Source of the DNA: Tidjanibacter sp.
Lineage (GTDB): Bacteria > Bacteroidota > Bacteroidia > Bacteroidales > Rikenellaceae
Length of the DNA: 64,000 bases
NCBI GenBank assembly: GCA_017631375.1
Contig: JAGBTK010000009.1
Location: 1-64,000 of the forward strand
Direction: 5' to 3'
The position numbers were made by a program, and so were the translations under genes. Within the stretch, counting starts at the first letter, position 1. Each line of letters begins with the position of its first letter. The notes below the pieces were generated by a model. The model made no database searches. It had not been told where the DNA came from and was given only the letters and a program-made list of their open reading frames with translations. This document shows, in pieces, positions 17,852-25,558 of the stretch.

Positions 17852-19285
17852 ATGTTTAAGGAACAAGATGTTGCTCAGATTGAGGCTCGTGGATTGAGCG
17901 TCGAGGCTGTAAATCAGCAGATTGAGAATTTCCGTACAGGCTTTCCTTCGCTTGCTGTGGTACGCGCCGCATCGGGTGGCGACGGTGTTCGCCAACTCAG
18001 CGAGAGCGAAAAAGAGGCTGCTCAGAGCTACTATGACAGCAAGGCGGCTGGATTGAAGACCATCAAGTTTGTCCCCGCATCGGGCGCTGCTACCCGTATG
18101 TTCAAGGAGCTTTTTGAGTATGTGAATGACGACAAACGCACAGCCGGTATTGATAAGTTGATTGATAATGTGAAGAATTTCGCGTTCTATCCCGAACTCT
18201 GTAACTATACTGGTGCCGAGAGCGAGGATAAGGAGGTGGTGAAGAATATCATCATCGACGGCCTGGGCTACGGCAAGAAGCCTAAGGGTCTGGTCACCTT
18301 CCATGCCTACGCTGATGGCGCACGCAAGCCCGTTGAGGAGCACCTTGTGGAGGCTGCGCTCTACGCTTGCAATGGCGACCAGGCAACCATCCACTTCACC
18401 GTTTCGCCTGAGCATCAGGCAGGCTTTGAGGCACTTCTGGCTGAGCGTCAGGGCTTTTATGAGGAGAAGTTCGGCAAGAAGTTCGACATCAGTTTCTCGC
18501 AGCAGAGTCCCGCGACAGATACTATCGCTGTCAATCCCGACAACACACCCTTCCGCACTGCAGAGGGTAAGCTGCTCTTCCGCCCCGCAGGTCACGGCGC
18601 ACTGCTCGCTAACCTGAATGCGCTGGACGCAGATGTGATTTTTGTGAAGAATATCGACAATGTGACTACCGACTCGCGCAAGGCCGACACGGTAACCTAT
18701 AAGAAGGTGCTGGCTGGTGAGTTGCTCCGCTTGCAGGACAAGGCTTTCGAGCTGTTGCGCGCCTTTGAGCGTGGCGAGGATAAGGAGGCTGAGGCTGCCG
18801 ACTTCCTGCGCAACGAGTTGTGCTGCGCTCTGCCCGAGGGTGCGTCGCGCGAGTTGATTATCAGCTCTCTCGACCGTCCTATGCGTGTGTGCGGTATGGT
18901 GAAGAACGAGGGCGAGCCTGGTGGTGGTCCCTTCTGGGTGCGCGATGACGAGGGTCGTGAGCAGTTGCAGATTGCCGAGTCGAGCCAGATTGCTGCCGAG
19001 GATATGCACCTGATGAAGAGCGCGACTCACTTCAACCCCGTGGATCTGGTATGCGCAGTGAGCCGATATGATGGTAGCAAGTATGACCTGATGAATTATA
19101 CCGACCCCAAGACAGGCTTTATCTCCTCCAAGTCGGCAGACGGCCGCGAGCTGCGCGCACAGGAGTTGCCCGGTCTGTGGAACGGCGCGATGGCTAATTG
19201 GAACACCCTGTTTGTGGAGGTGCCGATTACCACATTTTCGCCCGTGAAGGTAGTGCAGGATTTGCTTAGACCTGAGCATCAGTAA
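17852..19285 (+). CDS. DUF4301 family protein, nucleotidyltransferase-like motifs
   Basis: 477 residues, cytoplasmic (no signal or membrane segment). It matches the Bacteroidota family DUF4301. The segment IKFVPASGAATRMF (71-84) looks like the Gly-rich nucleotide loop of sugar-nucleotide pyrophosphorylases. RPAGHGALLANLN (244-256) and DVIFVKNIDN (261-270) resemble the GHGD and NIDN motifs of the UDP-sugar pyrophosphorylase (UGP/UAP) group. I infer a GT-A-like nucleotidyltransferase fold with altered active-site residues; no reaction is established. It is followed after 10 bp by a HAD phosphatase, so the pair probably acts on one phosphorylated metabolite. Confidence 0.82.
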   Translation: MFKEQDVAQIEARGLSVEAVNQQIENFRTGFPSLAVVRAASGGDGVRQLSESEKEAAQSYYDSKAAGLKTIKFVPASGAATRMFKELFEYVNDDKRTAGIDKLIDNVKNFAFYPELCNYTGAESEDKEVVKNIIIDGLGYGKKPKGLVTFHAYADGARKPVEEHLVEAALYACNGDQATIHFTVSPEHQAGFEALLAERQGFYEEKFGKKFDISFSQQSPATDTIAVNPDNTPFRTAEGKLLFRPAGHGALLANLNALDADVIFVKNIDNVTTDSRKADTVTYKKVLAGELLRLQDKAFELLRAFERGEDKEAEAADFLRNELCCALPEGASRELIISSLDRPMRVCGMVKNEGEPGGGPFWVRDDEGREQLQIAESSQIAAEDMHLMKSATHFNPVDLVCAVSRYDGSKYDLMNYTDPKTGFISSKSADGRELRAQELPGLWNGAMANWNTLFVEVPITTFSPVKVVQDLLRPEHQ

Positions 19286-19295
19286 AAAAGAAAAA

Positions 19296-20168
19296 ATGAA
19301 CAAAAATCTGAAAAAAGGGTATCGCTCCCCGATGGGCGATGAGGAGTTGCTCAGATGGGTTGGGCAGTTGGAGCATATTGCTCTTGATATGGATGGTACT
19401 ATCTATATGGGGTCCGATCTGTTCGACTGCACCCTGCCTTTCCTTGCACTCTTGCGCGAGAAGGGCATTGGCTACTCCTTCCTCACCAATAACCCCACCA
19501 AGAGTGCCGAGGACTATATTGCCCGCCTGGCCTCGATGGGTGTTGAGTGTGCCCCGAACCAGATATATACTACCGCTATGGGTGCTATCGACTATCTCCG
19601 TACCTCACGCCCCGAGCTGCGTAGGCTCTTTATTCTCGGCACCGAGAGTATGACACGCGAGTTTGTGGCTGCTGGGTTTGAGCCTACGGCAGATAGTGCG
19701 GAGGATGAGCCGGATGCTGTTTTGGTGGCGTTTGACACCACCCTCACCTACGACCGCCTGTGTCGTGCGGCGTGGTGGATAGCGCAGGGCAAGCCCTATA
19801 TTGCCACTAACCCCGATCGTGTATGCCCCACCAATCTGCCTACCGTGTTGGTTGATTGCGGCTCTCTGTGTGCCGCCCTTGCCACCGCTACGGGCAGAGA
19901 GCCCGATATCACTATCGGCAAGCCCAATCCCGACATTCTGCGTGGTGTGGCAGCCCGCTATGGTGTGGCTGTGGAGCGCGTGGCTATGGTGGGCGACAGA
20001 CTCTATACCGATGTGCAGACGGCACACAACGCAGGGGCTATGGGTGTCCTCACCCTCTCGGGCGAAACAACCCTTGCCGATGCCGACAGGGCAGAGCAAC
20101 AACCTCATCTGACAATTAACTCTCTGGCCGATCTGGGAGAACTGATAAAGAGGGCTAAGAGCTGTTAG
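19296..20168 (+). CDS. HAD-IIA (NagD-like) sugar/nucleotide phosphatase
   Basis: 290 residues. Motif I is DMDGT (31-35, nucleophile Asp31), motif II is FLTNNPTKS, the C2 cap includes DAVLVAFDTTLTYDRL, the catalytic Lys lies in TIGKPNPDI, and motif III/IV is MVGDRLYTD. This layout is that of HAD-IIA phosphatases (NagD, phosphoglycolate/4-nitrophenyl phosphatase type). The substrate cannot be read from the sequence. It is translated 10 bp after the DUF4301 gene and followed by a terminator, so the two form a bicistronic operon. Confidence 0.9.
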   Translation: MNKNLKKGYRSPMGDEELLRWVGQLEHIALDMDGTIYMGSDLFDCTLPFLALLREKGIGYSFLTNNPTKSAEDYIARLASMGVECAPNQIYTTAMGAIDYLRTSRPELRRLFILGTESMTREFVAAGFEPTADSAEDEPDAVLVAFDTTLTYDRLCRAAWWIAQGKPYIATNPDRVCPTNLPTVLVDCGSLCAALATATGREPDITIGKPNPDILRGVAARYGVAVERVAMVGDRLYTDVQTAHNAGAMGVLTLSGETTLADADRAEQQPHLTINSLADLGELIKRAKSC

Positions 20169-20174
20169 ATAACA

Positions 20175-20212
20175 AACCGCCAAAGTGTGAGTCACTTTGG
20201 CGGTTCTCTTTT
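20175..20212 (+). terminator. Terminator of the DUF4301-HAD operon
   Basis: The perfect 13-bp stem AACCGCCAAAGTG/CACTTTGGCGGTT is followed by CTCTTTT. Confidence 0.85.
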
Positions 20213-20252
20213 GTTGAGGGTTTAGGAGTGTGCTCCTGCGGGAGAGGGACGA

Positions 20253-21173
20253 TCAGTATTGTGTGGTGTGCGCTCCCTCGATCACTTCGGTCGGCTGTGG
20301 GTCGGTGGAGATGGTGTGGTTGTTTCTCTGCCTGTAGAGGGCGGGTGTCACGCCATACTCCTTTTTGAAGAGCTTGATGAAGTGCGAGGTGTTGGGTATG
20401 TTGCAGTCGTTGCCGATCTCCGATACCGACTTGCCGGTGGAGATGAGGAGCAGACGGGCTTGCAACAGGCGTTGGCGCGTGAGCCAACGGTGGGGCGGCA
20501 TATCGAAGTGGCGGCGAAACTCTTTTTTGAAGGAGGTGAGGCTGCGGTGACAGAGCGAGGAGAGCTCCTCGATGGAGATATTCTCGAAGATATGTTTATG
20601 GATCGTTTGCTCGAAACTCTCGGCTGAGGAGTCGGTGCTCTCCAACACTCTGCTGCGCATCGGAGAGTCGGCATTGCTCAGTATGAGGTAGATGAGTTCG
20701 ACAAATTTGATGGTGTGCGCCGTGTGGTCGTGCATAAATTGCTCCTCGCGCATATAGTGCGATATGGTGCCGAAGAAGTTGCGTATGGTCGGCCACGCAA
20801 CACTACTGATGCACGAAGGCTCATCGGTGGTGGCGTGGCGATGTGAAGCGTCAATGCGATAGTTATATGTGAGGTTGAGGGTCATAAGTACCGAGGCAAG
20901 TTCCTCGGGCGAATAGAAGAAAGAGATCTGCTCGAAAGGCTTGTCGCCATCGGGTATGTCTTCAAAATAGTGGTTGCCGATTCCGAGGTAGAAGAGGTCG
21001 CCTGCCACGAGTTCCTTGCGCGAGTCGCCATAGTAGATGTGCTTGCGACCACTGCGGATAAAACCTATCGAGTGTCGTGCTACATTGTGGGCCTGGATGC
21101 CGCCTCGGAATGGTTGCAGATATTTCACAACGATTGGCGTATTGTGTGCTACCTCTTGGTTCTCATTTTTCAT
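20253..21173 (-). CDS. AraC-family transcriptional regulator
   Basis: 306 residues from the ATG at 21173 (MKNENQEV). A 27-codon extension is possible but crosses the -7 box at 21220. The N-terminal half is a cupin-like sensor (GGIQAHNVARHSIGFIRSGRKHIYYG, GDLFYLG). The C-terminal ~100 residues hold two helix-turn-helix units of the AraC type, with ISIEELSSLCHRSLTSFKKEFRRHF and SVSEIGNDCNIPNTSHFIKLFKKEYGVTPALYR. It is encoded alone with no obvious target operon, and the ligand is unknown. Confidence 0.92.
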   Translation of the reverse strand: MKNENQEVAHNTPIVVKYLQPFRGGIQAHNVARHSIGFIRSGRKHIYYGDSRKELVAGDLFYLGIGNHYFEDIPDGDKPFEQISFFYSPEELASVLMTLNLTYNYRIDASHRHATTDEPSCISSVAWPTIRNFFGTISHYMREEQFMHDHTAHTIKFVELIYLILSNADSPMRSRVLESTDSSAESFEQTIHKHIFENISIEELSSLCHRSLTSFKKEFRRHFDMPPHRWLTRQRLLQARLLLISTGKSVSEIGNDCNIPNTSHFIKLFKKEYGVTPALYRQRNNHTISTDPQPTEVIEGAHTTQY

Positions 21174-21219
21174 TATTGTTTTTGCGGTATTTTGTGCCTC
21201 TCTCGCACTCTTTCGCAGA

Positions 21220-21227
21220 CAAAAGTA
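21220..21227 (-). promoter_or_regulatory. -7 box TACTTTTG of the AraC gene
   Basis: An exact TAnnTTTG on the minus strand, 46 bp before the chosen start. Confidence 0.55.
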
Positions 21228-21734
21228 GCCTAACCACAAGGGTTTTCCAACCAAAGAGTCTATCGGTTATCAGCGAAGTATCCATCTCTTATCAACACAA
21301 CCGCAACTCCCTCAGCCCCAACTGCTTAAAAATGTTCAAAAGGTTGATTAGGGCTTATTTGGCTTACGGGTAAAGCCCTGATTGACATACGATTAGCTCA
21401 TTAGGCATATTGTTTGATACCTTTTGTAGCAGAACATTTCCCCGAAAGTGCCACATAAAGGCTTAAATGCAATATTGAATGTTCGACCATTCTCTCTTTT
21501 TCGCCCACCGACCCTATAAATAACAGCCGAGAGCAGTTCAACACCACTCTCGGCTCATAATCTATCTCCGTTTCTTGTACTTATTAAAATACCCATCCAA
21601 TTCTATATTGGAGATGGGGCTTGAAATTGAGGCTCCAATCGTGGAGAGAGTGGCAGGAAAATTCATCTGTCTCTCTCGCCAACACACCTCCGCTATGCAA
21701 TTGCCGACAAGTCTGCCGAGCCGCCACAGATGAG

Positions 21735-21752
21735 CGAGTCCTATTATCCGCA
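21735..21752 (+). repeat. Inverted 18-nt copy of tRNA-Leu(UAG) 3' end
   Basis: CGAGTCCTATTATCCGCA on the plus strand matches exactly the last 18 nt of the tRNA-Leu gene on the minus strand (21794-21811). The two copies flank the tRNA terminator and form a large inverted repeat. Confidence 0.85.
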
Positions 21753-21790
21753 AAAGAAAAGCCGAGATTTGAAATATCAATCTCGGCTTT
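21753..21790 (-). terminator. Terminator of tRNA-Leu(UAG)
   Basis: The 10-bp stem AGCCGAGATT/AATCTCGGCT is followed on the minus strand by TTTCTTTT. It starts a few bases after the tRNA 3' end. Confidence 0.8.
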
Positions 21791-21793
21791 GCG

Positions 21794-21875
21794 TGCGGAT
21801 AATAGGACTCGAACCTACACGTCTTTCAACACCAGATCCTAAGTCTGGCGCGGCTACCAATTACGCCATATCCGC
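21794..21875 (-). tRNA. tRNA-Leu (anticodon UAG)
   Basis: On the minus strand, the acceptor GCGGATA pairs with TATCCGC, the anticodon stem is CCAGA/TCTGG with loop CTTAGGA (anticodon TAG, reads CUA/CUN), there is a long variable arm, and the T arm is GTAGGTTCGAGTCCTAT. Discriminator A. The 3' CCA is not encoded. Confidence 0.95.
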
Positions 21876-22003
21876 ATCCCTTTTGTATGCCCATCTGGGC
21901 GGGAACTATGTGGGTGGATTGCGGGGTTAACCGTAATCCACCCGCAAAAGTATTCTTTTTTTCCTATATCACCAAATCGGTGAGGGAATTGCGCCAAATA
22001 TCC

Positions 22004-23008
22004 TTATTTCTTCAATTCGAAGAGGTGCTCGGCGATCTGCACTGCGTTGAGGGCTGCGCCCTTGCGGATCTGGTCGGCTACGCACCAGAAGGTGAGGCCG
22101 TTGGGGTTGGCGATATCCTCGCGGATGCGGCCCACAAACACCTCGTCGCGTGTTGCTGTGTGGAGGGGCATAGGGTACTCCTTCGCAGCGGGATTGTCGA
22201 TGACCACCAGGCCGGGGTAGTTGGCGAATGCCTCCTTAGCCTCAGCGGGCGAGATGGGGCGTTCGGTCTCCACCCAGATGCTCTCCGAGTGGGCTCTCAG
22301 CACGGGTACGCGTACGCACATTGCGCTCACAGCGATATCCGAGTGCATAATCTTCTGGGTCTCGAAGTGCATCTTGAGCTCCTCCTTGGTGTAGTCGTTG
22401 TCGCAGAAGACATCGATGTGGGGGATGATGTTATACGCCAGCTGGTGAGCAAACTTATTTACCGTTGCGGGCTTGCCTGCGCCAATTTCGGCATACTGCT
22501 CCACGAGCTCGTCCATAGCGGCTGCACCTGCACCACTCGCTGCCTGATAGGTGGCAACATGTACGCGACGGATGTGCGACAACTGCTCGATAGCGGCAAG
22601 TGCCACCACCATCTGAATTGTCGAGCAGTTGGGGTTGGCAATCACTCTGCGGGGTGCGTTGAAGGCGTCGTCGCCATTGACCTCGGGCACCACCAGAGGC
22701 ACATCCTCGTCCATACGGAATGCGCTACTGTTGTCAATCATTATCGCGCCGTGCTTGGTGATGGTCTTCTCGAACTCCTTCGAGGTGCCGCCACCTGCCG
22801 AGGTAAATGCCACGTCAATACCCTTAAAGTCGTCGTTGTGCTGCAACAACTTAACCTTAATCTTCTTGCCACGGAACTCGTACTCGCGACCTGCACTACG
22901 CTCCGAGCCGAAGAGCACCAACTCATCAATAGGGAAGTTGCGCTCAGCAAGCACCCTCATAAACTCCTGTCCAACGGCGCCACTTGCGCCAACAATAGCC
23001 ACGTTCAT
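22004..23008 (-). CDS. asd: Aspartate-semialdehyde dehydrogenase
   Basis: Reduces aspartyl phosphate to aspartate semialdehyde with NADPH, the branch point to lysine/diaminopimelate, threonine and methionine. Full length (334 aa). Visible features are the NADP loop [10 protein letters not shown] (8-17), the catalytic Cys in ANPNCSTIQ (~128-136), [14 protein letters not shown], and the His-containing [10 protein letters not shown]. It is downstream of the penicillin-binding protein gene on the same strand but ~105 bp from it in reading order, so it may have its own promoter. The pairing fits peptidoglycan supply but may be chance. Confidence 0.97.
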   Translation of the reverse strand: MNVAIVGASGAVGQEFMRVLAERNFPIDELVLFGSERSAGREYEFRGKKIKVKLLQHNDDFKGIDVAFTSAGGGTSKEFEKTITKHGAIMIDNSSAFRMDEDVPLVVPEVNGDDAFNAPRRVIANPNCSTIQMVVALAAIEQLSHIRRVHVATYQAASGAGAAAMDELVEQYAEIGAGKPATVNKFAHQLAYNIIPHIDVFCDNDYTKEELKMHFETQKIMHSDIAVSAMCVRVPVLRAHSESIWVETERPISPAEAKEAFANYPGLVVIDNPAAKEYPMPLHTATRDEVFVGRIREDIANPNGLTFWCVADQIRKGAALNAVQIAEHLFELKK

Positions 23009-23113
23009 ATGAAATACCTTTTATATTAATTCCTAATTTCCAACTAAATAAGTTACCAAAATACTATTCAAAACCAATTTTGAATTTTGAATTTCAATTA
23101 ACGGTCAAAGCCG

Positions 23114-25465
23114 TTAATTGAAGAACTCGTCGTCGAGTTCCTCGTCGGGGATAACCTCGTCGGGGCAGTTGTACTCGATAGCACCTATCGGGTGGTAGAA
23201 CTTATCCTCCTTCGAGATACCCAGTGCGGGGTTCTCATATACCTTCTCCATAAAATCGCCAAAGATGGGGAGTGCCACCACTGAGCCCTCGCCTGCCGAT
23301 TTGAGGTGTACGCTCTGGTCCTCGCCACCGACCCACACACCGCCAACGAGTTTGGGGGTGATGCCCATAAACCAAGCGTCGCGGTTCTCGTTACTTGTAC
23401 CTGTCTTACCGCCCGCCTCTACGCCTGCGAAGCCGTGTTCGCGGATCAGACGGCCTGCCGTACCGCTGGTCACCACATTGCGGAGCATTCCGGTCATCGT
23501 GTAGGCTGTCTGCTCGCTGATAGCCACCGAGGTAGTGGTGTTGAACGAGGCGAGGAGGTTGCCCTGACGGTCCTCGATGCGGGTGACGAAGATAGGCTCG
23601 GTAAAAATACCCTTGTTCACAAAGGTAGCGTATGCGCCAACCATCTCAAAGAGAGATACATCGGGGGTGCCGAGGCAGAGTGCATTTACGGGGTCGATCC
23701 AACTGTGGATGCCCATATTGTGTATAAAATCGGCCACCGCCTCAGGGCGTTTTGCCTGCTTCATAATCCACGCCGAGTAGTTGTTACGGCTACGCGCCAA
23801 GCCCCATTTCAAGGGGTGGAGCACACCGTCATATACCACTTCGCCCGCCTCCTTGGGTGTCCAGGGCTCGCCCGTGTAGGTCTCGATGGTGGTGGGGAGG
23901 TTGGGAACCATAGTACAGGGGTTGAAGCCGAGGTGGTCAATCGCAAAGGTGTAGATGAAGGGCTTGATTGTCGAGCCCACCTGACGCTTACCCTGCTTCA
24001 CCATATCGTACTTGAAGTAGCGGAAGTCGGGGCCACCAACGTATGCCTTCACATGGCCATTGCTCGGGTCGAGTGCCATAAACGAGGCACGCATAATGCG
24101 CTTGTGGTGGAGTATCGAGTCGCGGGGCGAGATGAGGGTGTCAACTTCACCCTTGTAGGTGAAGATGCGGGTCTTGACAGGGGTGCGGAACTCCTTATCT
24201 ATCTCCTCCTCGCTCAGTCCCTCCGCTTTGAGTGCGCGGTAGCGGTCGGTGTAGATCATAGCGCGACGGATGATCTGCTCGATATCCTCATTGCTCATAT
24301 CCTGGAAGAGTACGCGAGTCGATTTGTACTGTGCCTCCATACGGGGCTGAATCACCGTCTCGAGCTGTTGCTGCACAGCCTCCTCGGCATAGGTCTGCAT
24401 ACGCGAGTCGATGGTGGTGTAGATCTTCAGGCCATCGCTATAGATGTTGTAGGGTGAGCCGTCGGCCTTGGTATTCTTCTGACACCAGCCGTAGAGGGGG
24501 TTGCTCTCCCAGCGTGCGAGTTCCTGCTCATAGTCCCACTCGTTGAGGTATTGGTTGCGTGTGGGCTTCTTGGCGTTCATCACCGTGCGCAACATCTCGC
24601 GGAAGTAGGTTGCCGAGCCGGCATCGTGCGACGAGGGGTTGTAGGTGAGTTCGATAGGTGTCGCCTTGAGCGAGTCGAGTTGCTCACGCGAGAGGTAGCC
24701 CTGCTGATGCATACGCGTCATAACGGTATTGCGCCTCTCCATAGCTCGCTCGGGGTTACGCACGGGGCTGTAACGGGTCGGGGCATTGACAACACCCACC
24801 AGCATAGCCGCCTCGGGGACTGTGAGGTCGGCAGGGGTCTTGTCGAAGAAGGTCGAAGAGGCAGCCTTGATACCGTAGGCGTTGCTACCGTAAAAGACAA
24901 CATTGAAATACATTGCCAGAATCTCCTCCTTGGTGTAGTTGTACTCAAGTTTCACCGCTGTGATCCACTCCTTGAACTTGGTGACTACCAGGCGGCTGGC
25001 GCGTGCCACCTTAGAGTTGTAGGTGGTGGTGTCGCGCGGGAAGAGGTTCTTTGCCAACTGCTGGGTGATGGTACTACCACCGCCCTGATCACTGCGACCC
25101 ATAGCGAGTGTCTTGACCGCCACACGGGCAAGCGAGATAAAGTCGATACCCGAGTGGGAGTAGAATCGTGCATCCTCGGTCGATACCAGAGCCGCAACAA
25201 GTGCGGGCGAAAGATCCTCATAGTCGACATAGGAGCGATTCTGAATATAGAACGAGCCAATCACCTTGCCGTCTGCCGAGTATATTTCGGTGGCGAGGTT
25301 GCTCTCGGGATTTTCGAGTTCGACAAACGAAGGCAAGCGACCAAAAGTGCCTGCTGCTGTGAGGATTATGATAGTGATAACGGCTGCAGTGGGGACGAGC
25401 AGAAGTGTCCAGAACCATCTCACGAATCTGCGCTGTTTGGCGATATTGTTGTTATTGTTTTTCAT
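23114..25465 (-). CDS. mrcA: Class A penicillin-binding protein (PBP1A-like)
   Basis: 783 residues. A bifunctional peptidoglycan glycosyltransferase/transpeptidase anchored in the inner membrane by one N-terminal helix (~19-41). The GT51 domain has STEDARFYSHSGID with the catalytic Glu, GGSTITQQLAKN and KEEILAMYFNVVFYG. The transpeptidase domain has the SxxK serine in GSTIKPF, SRNNYS and GKTGTS. The start was set at the ATG at 25465; an in-frame TTG 24 nt upstream lies within the -7 box. It ends in an acidic DEELDDEFFN tail. 'mrcA' is used in the sense of the PBP1A class. Confidence 0.94.
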   Translation of the reverse strand: MKNNNNNIAKQRRFVRWFWTLLLVPTAAVITIIILTAAGTFGRLPSFVELENPESNLATEIYSADGKVIGSFYIQNRSYVDYEDLSPALVAALVSTEDARFYSHSGIDFISLARVAVKTLAMGRSDQGGGSTITQQLAKNLFPRDTTTYNSKVARASRLVVTKFKEWITAVKLEYNYTKEEILAMYFNVVFYGSNAYGIKAASSTFFDKTPADLTVPEAAMLVGVVNAPTRYSPVRNPERAMERRNTVMTRMHQQGYLSREQLDSLKATPIELTYNPSSHDAGSATYFREMLRTVMNAKKPTRNQYLNEWDYEQELARWESNPLYGWCQKNTKADGSPYNIYSDGLKIYTTIDSRMQTYAEEAVQQQLETVIQPRMEAQYKSTRVLFQDMSNEDIEQIIRRAMIYTDRYRALKAEGLSEEEIDKEFRTPVKTRIFTYKGEVDTLISPRDSILHHKRIMRASFMALDPSNGHVKAYVGGPDFRYFKYDMVKQGKRQVGSTIKPFIYTFAIDHLGFNPCTMVPNLPTTIETYTGEPWTPKEAGEVVYDGVLHPLKWGLARSRNNYSAWIMKQAKRPEAVADFIHNMGIHSWIDPVNALCLGTPDVSLFEMVGAYATFVNKGIFTEPIFVTRIEDRQGNLLASFNTTTSVAISEQTAYTMTGMLRNVVTSGTAGRLIREHGFAGVEAGGKTGTSNENRDAWFMGITPKLVGGVWVGGEDQSVHLKSAGEGSVVALPIFGDFMEKVYENPALGISKEDKFYHPIGAIEYNCPDEVIPDEELDDEFFN

Positions 25466-25486
25466 CTTTTGTGCTGAATATCTGTG

Positions 25487-25494
25487 CAAAGATA
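25487..25494 (-). promoter_or_regulatory. -7 box TATCTTTG of the PBP1A gene
   Basis: An exact TAnnTTTG on the minus strand, 21 bp before the ATG at 25465. Confidence 0.6.
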
Positions 25495-25558
25495 TTTTTT
25501 TTCTGCCAATCTAACGCAAAATCGCACCCAAAAATTGCATTTCAACCTACGGTTGACA

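Larger units (their letters stand above)
21174..21793. other. Gene-poor spacer with tRNA-derived inverted repeat
   Basis: Holds the AraC promoter (21220-21227), a hairpin AGCCGAGAG/CTCTCGGCT (21525-21554), and an 18-nt inverted copy of the tRNA-Leu(UAG) 3' end (21735-21752). The open frame at 21562-21780 (minus) starts inside the tRNA terminator and is not a convincing gene. Nothing else is recognised. Confidence 0.5.

Noticed and set aside
21562..21780. 72-codon minus-strand frame downstream of tRNA-Leu(UAG)
   Set aside because: It starts within the tRNA terminator hairpin and overlaps the inverted tRNA copy; no family pattern or promoter.
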